A DNA stretch of 64,000 nucleotides from RXIX01 sp003989075 (lineage in GTDB: Bacteria > Pseudomonadota > Gammaproteobacteria > Competibacterales > Competibacteraceae), in NCBI GenBank assembly GCA_029780415.1, contig JAKOYN010000061.1, positions 75,326 to 139,325 on the forward strand, given 5' to 3'. The position numbers were made by a program, and so were the translations under genes. Below, piece by piece: positions 9,006 to 16,385 of this stretch (positions within the stretch are counted from its first letter, which is position 1; every line of letters begins with the position of its first letter). The notes beneath the pieces were generated by a model. The model saw nothing but the letters and a program-made list of their open reading frames with translations, did no database searches and was not told where the DNA came from.

Positions 9006-10169
9006 CTAGAACAGTTTGAGCACGGCGCCGACAATAGCCGCGCCGGCGCCGAGCAGGGCGATAAGGCCCACGACCAGCGCCAGGGTGGCCCGCGAGGCCG
9101 AGGCGCTGTCGGCACCGGACTGCTGGCCGGACTGCTGTACGGTGCGCTCGGCGGTTTCGCGCGCGATGGTCTCGATCACCGGCTGGATGCCGCTGCGCAC
9201 GATTTGGACCACCTGCTGCTTGAACTCCGCCGATCCGGTCAGCATGCCGAGTGCTTCCCGGGCCTGGCGACCGACCTGGGTCTCGATTTCCTTGAGCAGC
9301 TCGTCGCGGTTCATTTCCAGGCCGCGGGCGACATTGCGCTGCGATACGCCTTCGCTGACTTCGCGGGCGGCCTGCTCGGCCACGGCGCGGGCACTTTCCT
9401 GTGCGGCGGAGCGCGCGGTTTTCTCGGCAGTGCCACGGGCTATTTCGGTCGCGACCTGCTTGGCCGCTTCCTGTGCAGCCCGTACGGCAGCATGCGCGGC
9501 CCGCCGGCCCAGATCCTCGGCGACGCCGCGGGCAGCCTGCATGGCGATCTCACGGGTCAGGTTGGGCACCATTTCCTGGATGATGTCGCGCGACACCTTT
9601 TCGGCGGCAGCCCAGGCGACGCGCTCGGCGATCTGTTCGACCTCGCCGCCGCTGATGGCGGGTTCCAGGCTGAGCGGTGCGCGGCTTGGCGCAGGCGTCG
9701 GTGCGGGTGCGGGTGCGGGTGCAGCGGGTGCTTCCTTCTCGACGATCAGCGGCTTGGGCATCGTCGGCGTCGTTGTTTCCTCAATGGCAATAGCGCCGGT
9801 TCCGGTGTCGACCATGGCCAGCACCGCATCGAGCTGATCCGGGGTGTAGGGCTTGGAAAGAAAACCGACTGCGCCACTGTCCTTGGCATCGCGCTTGTCT
9901 TCATCGGTGGCGTTGGCCGAGCACATGACAATCGGTGCGGCGCCTGAACGACTCTGGCTGGTGATGGCGCGGCTGGTTTCGAAACCATCCATGCCGGGCA
10001 TCATCACGTCCATGAAGATAATGTCGGGGCATTTGTTGTCCAGATACTTGATGCAGTCCTCGCCCGACCCAACCCAGTCTACTTCGATGCTGCGTTCCAG
10101 CAGCAGTTTGCGCAAGGTCAGGTGGGCGACCTTGGAATCGTCCACCACCAACGCTTTCTTGATGTTCAT
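9006..10169 (-). CDS. Tail-anchored CheY-like response regulator with long alanine-rich helical region
   Basis: Residues 1-120 form a complete receiver domain: acidic pocket D10-D11, phosphoacceptor D54 (FMDVMMPGMDG), S84 and K106 (SKPYTP). A Pro/Ala linker (about 125-165) follows, then about 180 residues rich in A, E, R and Q with helical periodicity (about 170-355), probably coiled coil, and a single hydrophobic C-terminal segment (about 361-387, ALVVGLIALLGAGAAIVGAV). No DNA-binding, EAL, GGDEF or methylesterase domain is seen. I infer a receiver held at the inner membrane by its C terminus. No kinase gene is adjacent. Similar PilG/PilH-type receivers lack such a tail. Function unknown. 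Confidence 0.85.
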   Translation of the reverse strand: MNIKKALVVDDSKVAHLTLRKLLLERSIEVDWVGSGEDCIKYLDNKCPDIIFMDVMMPGMDGFETSRAITSQSRSGAAPIVMCSANATDEDKRDAKDSGAVGFLSKPYTPDQLDAVLAMVDTGTGAIAIEETTTPTMPKPLIVEKEAPAAPAPAPAPTPAPSRAPLSLEPAISGGEVEQIAERVAWAAAEKVSRDIIQEMVPNLTREIAMQAARGVAEDLGRRAAHAAVRAAQEAAKQVATEIARGTAEKTARSAAQESARAVAEQAAREVSEGVSQRNVARGLEMNRDELLKEIETQVGRQAREALGMLTGSAEFKQQVVQIVRSGIQPVIETIARETAERTVQQSGQQSGADSASASRATLALVVGLIALLGAGAAIVGAVLKLF

Positions 10170-10411
10170 GCAGGCCTCCTACGGCATGAGAATCATTAGG
10201 GGATCGTAGTGCGTTTCGTGCGACCGCGCCGCTGAATTTCGCGGCAGTCGCCGGGCGGGGAACCGCATGCATGGAGCGGGGCCGGGCGGGCGCGGTCATT
10301 TGCGGCTATTGTTGTGCGAGGGCCGGGAACCCGCGTGGCATCTTAAATTGCCCCGTTGCCCTCAAATCCCAGGCTATTACTTTAAGCCAAATCCCGTGGA
10401 GGAACCATGTC

Positions 10412-10729
10412 ATGAAGAGAACCCTGGTCGCTTTGCTGGCTCCGCCGGCTGCTGTTGTGCACTACGGTGCTGCAGCGCATACGGCAGCGCCGATTGGCGT
10501 GTTCTGGCTGGCCAGTCTGGCCGCCATCGCTTATGGCCTTGCTGACAGCAGCGCAGGGCTGCTGCTGGGGGGCGTGCTGCTGTGGCTGGCGGCTACGGTC
10601 TGGGCCCGCCTGGTCATTCGCGGTGTGGAGAGCGATCTGCTGCACGGCCCGGACAGCACGCACGATCATCAGGTGGAAGCGCGCCTTGATGATCCTGATC
10701 CAATCAGCGAGACGCGTAATCCGCGCTGA
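10412..10729 (+). CDS. Small membrane protein, function unknown
   Basis: 105 residues with two predicted hydrophobic segments (about residues 25-45 and 50-68) and a polar, acidic C-terminal tail with TRNPR at the end. ATG 10412 follows a strong GGAGG nine bases upstream (10398-10402); a three-codon ATG-TCA-TGA mini-frame at 10407 overlaps this start. I do not recognise the family. It is divergent from the tail-anchored response regulator (242 bases apart) and convergent with secF. Confidence 0.65.
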   Translation: MKRTLVALLAPPAAVVHYGAAAHTAAPIGVFWLASLAAIAYGLADSSAGLLLGGVLLWLAATVWARLVIRGVESDLLHGPDSTHDHQVEARLDDPDPISETRNPR

Positions 10730-10756
10730 GGCTGCAGAGCGCGGTAGCTGCGGCGT

Positions 10757-10778
10757 CGGGACCCACTCGGAGGTCCCG
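10757..10778. terminator. Hairpin between convergent genes, possible bidirectional terminator
   Basis: A perfect 7-bp inverted repeat (CGGGACC / GGTCCCG) with an 8-base loop lies between the small membrane gene and secF, which converge here. It lacks a T tract, so intrinsic termination is uncertain. Confidence 0.35.
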
Positions 10779-10787
10779 GTCGTGGTC

Positions 10788-11726
10788 TCAGGGTTGTTCG
10801 TCCGTCGCTTCCTTGGCGCGGGGCAGCAGATCCTCGCGGCTGATGCCCAGGTACAGGGCCGTAGCGCTGGCGATGTAGATCGACGAATAGGTGCCGACGA
10901 CAATGCCGATGATCATGGCGATGGAGAAGCCGCGCATCACCGTGCCACCAAAGAAGTACAGCACGATCACCGAGAGCAGGGTCACGAAGCTGGTCATGGT
11001 GGTGCGCGACAGGGTTTCGTTGATCGAACCGTTCATGATCTCGACCACTGTGCCCTTACGCCGCTTGCGGAAGTTCTCGCGGATGCGGTCCAGCACGACC
11101 ACAGTATCGTTAACCGAGTAGCCGATCACCGCCAGCACCGCCGCCAGCACGGTCAGGTCGAATTCAATCTGAAACAGCGAGAACCAGCCGATGGTAAAGA
11201 GCACGTCATGCACGGTCGCGGCGATGGTGCCCACCGCCAGACGCCATTCAAAGCGGAACATGACGTAGACCAGAATGCCAGCCAGTGCGCCCAGCGCCGC
11301 CAGGCCGCCCTGTTCCACCAGTTCCTGACCTACCTGCGGGCCGACGAACTCGGCGCGCACCAGAGTTGCGCCGCTGCCGTCGGGCGCGGCCTGCAGGGCA
11401 TGCAGCACCTCGTTGCTCAGGGTGGCGGCATTGCGCTGATCATGCGGTGGAATGCGGATTAGCACCTCACGGACGGTGCCAAAGTGCTGGGTCTGGGCAT
11501 CGCCGAAACCGGCTCCGGCCAGAGTTGCGCGCACCGTGGGGATTTCCACCGGCTGCGGGTACTGTACCTCGATCACCGTGCCGCCGGTGAAGTCCAGCCC
11601 CAGGTTCATGCCCCGGATCAGCAGTGAGCCCACCGCGATCAGCAGCACCGCGATCGACCAGCCCATCGCCAGCCTGCGCCAGCGCATGAAGTCGATTTTC
11701 GTGTTGTAAAAGTCGAATTTCCACAT
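10788..11726 (-). CDS. secF: Protein translocase subunit SecF
   Basis: RND-like partner of SecD in the Sec holotranslocon, using the proton gradient to help complete protein export. The 312-residue product has six expected membrane segments, the N-terminal KFDFYNTKIDFM, the P1 domain start LGLDFTGGTVIEV, and SVNDTVVVLDRIREN in the core. It starts 19 bases after the secD stop in the operon tgt-yajC-secD-secF. Length and order are standard. Confidence 0.97.
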   Translation of the reverse strand: MWKFDFYNTKIDFMRWRRLAMGWSIAVLLIAVGSLLIRGMNLGLDFTGGTVIEVQYPQPVEIPTVRATLAGAGFGDAQTQHFGTVREVLIRIPPHDQRNAATLSNEVLHALQAAPDGSGATLVRAEFVGPQVGQELVEQGGLAALGALAGILVYVMFRFEWRLAVGTIAATVHDVLFTIGWFSLFQIEFDLTVLAAVLAVIGYSVNDTVVVLDRIRENFRKRRKGTVVEIMNGSINETLSRTTMTSFVTLLSVIVLYFFGGTVMRGFSIAMIIGIVVGTYSSIYIASATALYLGISREDLLPRAKEATDEQP

Positions 11727-11745
11727 GGCGGTTGTCCTTGCGCGC

Positions 11746-13617
11746 TCAGACCGACAGGGTTTGCAGCTTGCGGCCGCCGTAAAGAAGATTCACCAGCGCC
11801 CGCGACCCGGTGACCGCGGTGAACATCGAGGTCATGATGCCGATACTGAGGGTAACCGCGAAGCCCTTGATCGGGCCGGTGCCGAAGCCAAACAGCATGA
11901 TCGCGGCGATCAGCGTGGTTAGATTGGAGTCGAGAATGGTGTCGAAGGCCCGGTCGAAACCGGCGTGAATCGCTGCCTGCGGGGTGTTGCCGTTCCGCAA
12001 TTCTTCACGGATACGTTCATAGATCAGTACGTTGGCATCGACTGCCATGCCCATGGTCAGGACGATGCCGGCAATGCCAGGCAGGGTGAGCGTGGCCTGC
12101 AGCATCGACAGCGCCGCCACCAGCAGCACCACGTTGGCGGCCAGCGCGGCGCTGGCGATAAGCCCAAAGCGGTTATAGCGCCAGGTCATGAATGCGGCGA
12201 TCACCAGCAGTGAAAGCGCCGCGGCGTTGAAGCCCTGGGTGATGTTTTCCTTGCCTGCGCTCGGGCCGACGGTGCGTTCCTCGATGATTTCAATCGGGCT
12301 GGCCAGGGCGCCGGCGCGCAGCAGCAGCGCCAGATTGCGGGCTTCGCGGGTGCTGTCCAGCCCGGTGATCTGGAAGCGCCGGCTGAGGCGGTCGCGGATG
12401 GTGGCGACGTTGATCACTTCCTCGACGGTGTAGGCGGTCTTTTTCAGCTCACCGTTGATGCGCTTGGTTTCGGTCTTGTTTTCGATGAACACCACGCCCA
12501 TGCGCTTGCCGATATTGTCCTTGGTGGCGTCCTCGAAGCGCTTGGCGCCCTTGCCATCCAGGGTGACGAACACCGCCGCGCCGCCGCTTTGCTGGTCGAG
12601 TCCGGAAGCGGCGTCGACGATCGAGTCGCCGGTCAGCATCACCCGCTTTTGCAGCAGCACCGGCCGGCCGTTGCGATCCTTGTACAGGCGTGAGTTGACC
12701 GGAATGCGCCCGCTGCTGGCGGCCTGATCCCAGTCGTTTTCCTCGTCAGCGAGGCGGAATTCCAGCGTGGCGGTCGCGCCGAGGATTTCCTTGGCGCGGG
12801 CAGTATCCTGCACGCCGGGCAACTGCACGACGATGCGGTCAGCACCCTGCTGCTGGATGATGGGTTCGGCGACGCCGAGTTCATTGACCCGGTTGCGCAG
12901 AGTGGTGATGTTCTGCTGCAGGGCAAAATCGCGCTTTTCCTTGATCTCAGGCTCGCTGAGCTTGAGCAGCAGGCTGAGCGCATCGGGCTCGCTCTGGGTC
13001 AGGTTGGACAGGTTCTTGCGCAGCAGCGTAGCGGCCTTGTCGCGCTCGGCGCCGTCCTTGAACTCGACCCGCACACCACCGCCGGCCGCGCGTCCGACTG
13101 AGGCATACAGCACCTTGTCATTGCGCAACTGGCTGCGAATTTCGTCAACGTAGCTGTCCTCGATCTGCTTGACGGTGGCGTCCATATCCACTTGCATCAG
13201 GAAATGCACGCCGCCGCGCAGGTCTAGACCGAGATACATCGGATTCAGGCCGAGCGCGCGCATGAAACCCGGGGCTGCCGAGGCAAGGTTCAGGGCCACG
13301 ACGTAATCGCGGCCAAGGCGGTCCTTGAGGATATCGGCAGCCTTGAGCTGCAGTTCCGAGTCAGCAAAGCGGATTAGCAGACGCCCGTTTTCCAGTTCCG
13401 TGCGCTTGTAGGACAGGCGGTCGGCATCAAGCAGGCCGACTACCCGGTCACGCAGAGCGGCATCGATCTGGATGGTTTCGCGGGTGCCGGAGATCTGCAC
13501 CGCCGGGTCTTCGCCAAACAGATTGGGCAGCGCAAAAAGCAGTCCCCAGAGCATTACCAGCCCGATGAGCAGGTATTTCCACCAGGGATATTGATTCAGA
13601 GTGTATGGAGTGGCCAT
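11746..13617 (-). CDS. secD: Protein translocase subunit SecD
   Basis: Larger RND-type component of the SecDF-YajC complex. 623 residues: first membrane segment at about 13-31, then NLFGEDPAVQISG at the start of the large periplasmic domain, LGLDLRGGVHFLMQVD, and the membrane core with GIVLTMGMAVDANVLIYERIREEL. The single ATG at 13617 is the only plausible start and matches the family N terminus (YPWWKYLL). Sits 48 bases after yajC. Confidence 0.97.
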   Translation of the reverse strand: MATPYTLNQYPWWKYLLIGLVMLWGLLFALPNLFGEDPAVQISGTRETIQIDAALRDRVVGLLDADRLSYKRTELENGRLLIRFADSELQLKAADILKDRLGRDYVVALNLASAAPGFMRALGLNPMYLGLDLRGGVHFLMQVDMDATVKQIEDSYVDEIRSQLRNDKVLYASVGRAAGGGVRVEFKDGAERDKAATLLRKNLSNLTQSEPDALSLLLKLSEPEIKEKRDFALQQNITTLRNRVNELGVAEPIIQQQGADRIVVQLPGVQDTARAKEILGATATLEFRLADEENDWDQAASSGRIPVNSRLYKDRNGRPVLLQKRVMLTGDSIVDAASGLDQQSGGAAVFVTLDGKGAKRFEDATKDNIGKRMGVVFIENKTETKRINGELKKTAYTVEEVINVATIRDRLSRRFQITGLDSTREARNLALLLRAGALASPIEIIEERTVGPSAGKENITQGFNAAALSLLVIAAFMTWRYNRFGLIASAALAANVVLLVAALSMLQATLTLPGIAGIVLTMGMAVDANVLIYERIREELRNGNTPQAAIHAGFDRAFDTILDSNLTTLIAAIMLFGFGTGPIKGFAVTLSIGIMTSMFTAVTGSRALVNLLYGGRKLQTLSV

Positions 13618-13665
13618 GGCACGGCGGTTTCCGCGAGGCGCCGCAAGGGCGCGATGAGGGAAGCG

Positions 13666-14016
13666 TTACAGGGAACCTTTGCAGGTGCCCTTGGGCATCA
13701 GAGAGCCGACCGCCTGTTTCTGGATGCGGACCTGCACGCCCTCGGCAACTTCCAGTTGCACGAAGTTTTCGCCAACGTCAGTGATGCGGCCGAGCACGCC
13801 GCCGCCGGTGACGATCTCGTCGCCTTTCTTGAGCGCCTCGACCATCTGCTTGTGTTCCTTGGCGCGCTTGGTCTGCGGGCGGATCAGCAGGAAGTAAAAG
13901 GCACCGATCAGGATAATGGGAAAGAGCAGATTCATCAGGCCCATTTCGGCGCCGCCGGGCGCACCGGCAGCCTGAGCAGCGGCGGTGGGGATCAGCAGGT
14001 TCAGCAGGCTTTCCAT
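13666..14016 (-). CDS. yajC: Sec translocon accessory protein YajC
   Basis: Small single-pass membrane protein that associates with SecDF. 116 residues with one hydrophobic segment (about 27-46, LMNLLFPIILIGAFYFLLI) followed by the family motif RPQTKRAKEHKQMVEALKKGDEIVTGGG. First gene of the yajC-secD-secF set and 204 bases downstream of tgt, so it may have its own promoter. Confidence 0.96.
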   Translation of the reverse strand: MESLLNLLIPTAAAQAAGAPGGAEMGLMNLLFPIILIGAFYFLLIRPQTKRAKEHKQMVEALKKGDEIVTGGGVLGRITDVGENFVQLEVAEGVQVRIQKQAVGSLMPKGTCKGSL

Positions 14017-14136
14017 CGGGACTCCTCGTTTTAGGTTGGCTCCCTGTGCCCGGTTGCGCAGCGCGGTGGCCTGATGGCGGCAGCGCGGACAGCGGGCATG
14101 TGTGCGGGGCGGGCGGGATCGTTGTTAAAGCGCGGC

Positions 14137-14142
14137 ATTATA
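14137..14142 (-). promoter_or_regulatory. Candidate -10 element upstream of yajC
   Basis: A perfect TATAAT on the minus strand lies about 120 bases before the yajC start, in the 204-base gap after tgt. No good -35 hexamer is visible at 16-18 bases, so this is only a candidate. Confidence 0.3.
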
Positions 14143-14220
14143 CACGGGATGCGCGGCCGGGCGTGCGACCGTGGCGTGCTGGCCTGCGTGGCCGCGTGTC
14201 GGCAGACGGCGGTATCAGCG

Positions 14221-15333
14221 CTATTCCCGCACTGCAGCCTGCCGGCGCCGCTCGTAAAACATGGCGATGAAGGCATCCAGGCGCTGTTCAGCGATCGCGG
14301 CACGCAACTGGCGCATCAGGTCCTGATAGTAATAAAGATTGTGAATGGTATTCAGACGCGCGCCGAGAATTTCATTGCATTTGTCCAGATGGCGCAAATA
14401 GGCGCGGCTGTAATGCTGGCAGGTGTAGCAGCCGCAGCTTTCATCCACGGGTCGGGTGTCGCTCTGGTAGCGGCTGTTGCGGATGCGCACATCACCGTAA
14501 TGGGTGAAGAGATGGCCGTTGCGGGCATTGCGGGTGGGCATCACGCAATCGAACATATCCACGCCCCGGCGCACCGATTCAACGATATCCTCGGGCTTGC
14601 CAACGCCCATCAGATAGCGCGGCGCATGCTCCGGCAGCAGCGGCACGGTGCAGTCCAGCATGGCCAGCCGTTCCGCCAGCGGCTCGCCGACGGCCAGTCC
14701 GCCGATTGCGTAGCCGTCAAAGCCGATCTCGCCCAGACCAGCGGCGGAGATCTGGCGCAACTGCGGGTACATGCCGCCCTGCACGATGCCAAACAGCGCC
14801 GCTGGGTTATCGCCATGCGCGATTTTGCTGCGCCGCGCCCAGCGCAGCGACAGTTCCATGGACGCGCGCGCTGCGCTCTCGGTGGCCGGGTAGGGCGTAC
14901 ACTCGTCGAAGATCATCACGATGTCCGAGCCCAGCGCCCGTTGTACCGCCATGGATTCCTCCGGGCCGAGGAACACCAGACGGCCATCCACCGGTGATTG
15001 AAACTTCACCCCGGCTTCGCTGATCTTGCGGATTGCCGCCAGACTGAACACCTGAAAGCCGCCCGAATCGGTCAGAATCGGCCCGTCCCAGTGCATGAAA
15101 TCATGCAGATCGCCGTGCTGGCGAATGATTGAGGTGCCGGGGCGCAGCATCAGGTGGAAGGTGTTGCCGAGGATGATTTCGGCGCCGATGGTGCGCAGTT
15201 CCTCTGGGGTCATGGCCTTGACGGTGCCATAGGTGCCAACGGGCATGAAGGTAGGTGTTTCCACCGTGCCGCGGGCAAAACGCAGTTGACCACGCCGGGC
15301 GGCGCCATCGGTTTGGGAGCAGTGAAAGTGCAT
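14221..15333 (-). CDS. tgt: Queuine tRNA-ribosyltransferase (tRNA-guanine transglycosylase)
   Basis: Exchanges guanine 34 for preQ1 in GUN-anticodon tRNAs. 370 residues with VETPTFMPVGTYGTVK, the catalytic region LTDSGGFQVFSL, GIVQGGMY, GGLAVGEP, YLMGVGKPEDIVESV and the zinc site C-x-C-x2-C...H (CGCYTCQHYSRAYLRH). It heads the yajC-secDF block, an order conserved in gammaproteobacteria, although the usual upstream queA is absent. QueG (2395-3474) acts later in the same pathway. Confidence 0.97.
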   Translation of the reverse strand: MHFHCSQTDGAARRGQLRFARGTVETPTFMPVGTYGTVKAMTPEELRTIGAEIILGNTFHLMLRPGTSIIRQHGDLHDFMHWDGPILTDSGGFQVFSLAAIRKISEAGVKFQSPVDGRLVFLGPEESMAVQRALGSDIVMIFDECTPYPATESAARASMELSLRWARRSKIAHGDNPAALFGIVQGGMYPQLRQISAAGLGEIGFDGYAIGGLAVGEPLAERLAMLDCTVPLLPEHAPRYLMGVGKPEDIVESVRRGVDMFDCVMPTRNARNGHLFTHYGDVRIRNSRYQSDTRPVDESCGCYTCQHYSRAYLRHLDKCNEILGARLNTIHNLYYYQDLMRQLRAAIAEQRLDAFIAMFYERRRQAAVRE

Positions 15334-15434
15334 GGGCGGATCGGTTTAGGTCATGGAGATCGGCGGTAAAGGGCGTTATCTTGGCGGCAACACAGTCTGC
15401 CTGGCAAGGCGCGGCGGTCAGGAATGCGAAGAGG

Positions 15435-15899
15435 ATGCAGGTAGTGAACAGAGAATCGAGGGTGCAGGCGTGGCGTACAGCGGGCCGGATGCTGCTCATT
15501 GTGGTCGCGCTGGCCGGCAGTGGTGCGATGGCGCGTGACATGCTGCGCGTGGGGGTGGGCGCAGCCCAGTTTAACGTCGAGCTGGCGCGAACGCCTGCGC
15601 AGCGGCAGCGTGGCCTGATGTTCCGCCAGGATATGCCGCGTGAGAGCGGTATGTTGTTCATGCAGGAAGCGGGGCCGGCGGTATTCTGGATGAAGAACAC
15701 CCACATTCCGCTGGATATCCTCTATTTCGATGCCGAGGGTCGCCTGCTGGAGATTGTCGCTGCTGCCCCGCCCTGCCATACGCCTGAGTGTCCGCTGTAT
15801 CCGAGCACTTCGGCGGCGGTGCGCTATATCCTGGAAATCAATGCCGGCGAGGCTGCGCGGCGCGGTATCCAGGCTGGCGATCGCCTGGTGCTGCCGTGA
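15435..15899 (+). CDS. DUF192 family exported protein
   Basis: 154 residues. An N-terminal signal-like segment (MLLIVVALAGSGAMA, about residues 19-33) precedes a DUF192 domain: ARTPAQRQRGLMFRQDMP, SGMLFMQEAG, FWMKNTHIPLDILYFD and LEINAGEAARRGIQAGDRL. The family is widespread in bacteria and archaea and its role is not established. ATG 15435 gives a charged n-region, but GAGG touches the start codon, so a start a few codons downstream is possible. The gene is divergent from tgt, and the transposon remnant begins about 90 bases after its stop. Confidence 0.88.
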   Translation: MQVVNRESRVQAWRTAGRMLLIVVALAGSGAMARDMLRVGVGAAQFNVELARTPAQRQRGLMFRQDMPRESGMLFMQEAGPAVFWMKNTHIPLDILYFDAEGRLLEIVAAAPPCHTPECPLYPSTSAAVRYILEINAGEAARRGIQAGDRLVLP

Positions 15900-15990
15900 T
15901 TCAGGGTGGATGCGGCCCGGGATTTCCCTAGGAAAAGGCAGGGATCTGTTTCACAATGACCGGACTTCAGCACGAAATGCATGGGTGGAC

Positions 15991-16380
15991 ATTCTTGACC
16001 TCCTCCCCGCCCGCCGCCTACGCGGGGGCAGGCTCTGAAGGACGGGGATTCCTGAGCTCACAATCAGGGTTTTCTGTTTCACTGAGGATTGCCCAGAGGA
16101 GCTAAGGCTTGGTTTTCGCCGATTGGATTCCCCAGAGTAGGGAGTCTTACGCGGTTCGAACCGCAGCCGGCAACTCCCCCAGGCTTCGCCGTGAGCTCAG
16201 CCGAACGGTCTCACATCCTCTCCACAGACTTCACATCCCGCCCGCCCGGCGGTAGGTCTTGAATAGGAGACGTTGAAGATGCTACCGAAAAGAGCGGTGC
16301 TTAAACAGTTCCCACGAGGGGGACTGCCGCGCCGTCCGCTATTCCTCCCCGCCCTGAAGGACGGGGTCTCTCGCGGAGAA
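15991..16380. mobile_element. Non-autonomous IS200/IS605-like remnant (no transposase)
   Basis: About 390 bases with no credible coding frame lie between two GC-rich hairpin ends. The left end has CCTCCCC at 16002-16008 pairing across to GGGG at 16044-16047. The right end is the hairpin CCCCGCCCTGAAGGACGGGG at 16347-16366. The 13-mer CTGAAGGACGGGG is present at both ends (16035-16047 and 16354-16366). The interior has a perfect palindrome GCGGTTCGAACCGC (16151-16164) and other short GC-rich stems. Such subterminal 'CCCCGCCC...GGGCGGGG' hairpins are typical of IS200/IS605 and TnpB-only elements. I read this as an internally deleted copy; exact boundaries are uncertain. Confidence 0.6.
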
Positions 16381-16385
16381 TCCTG

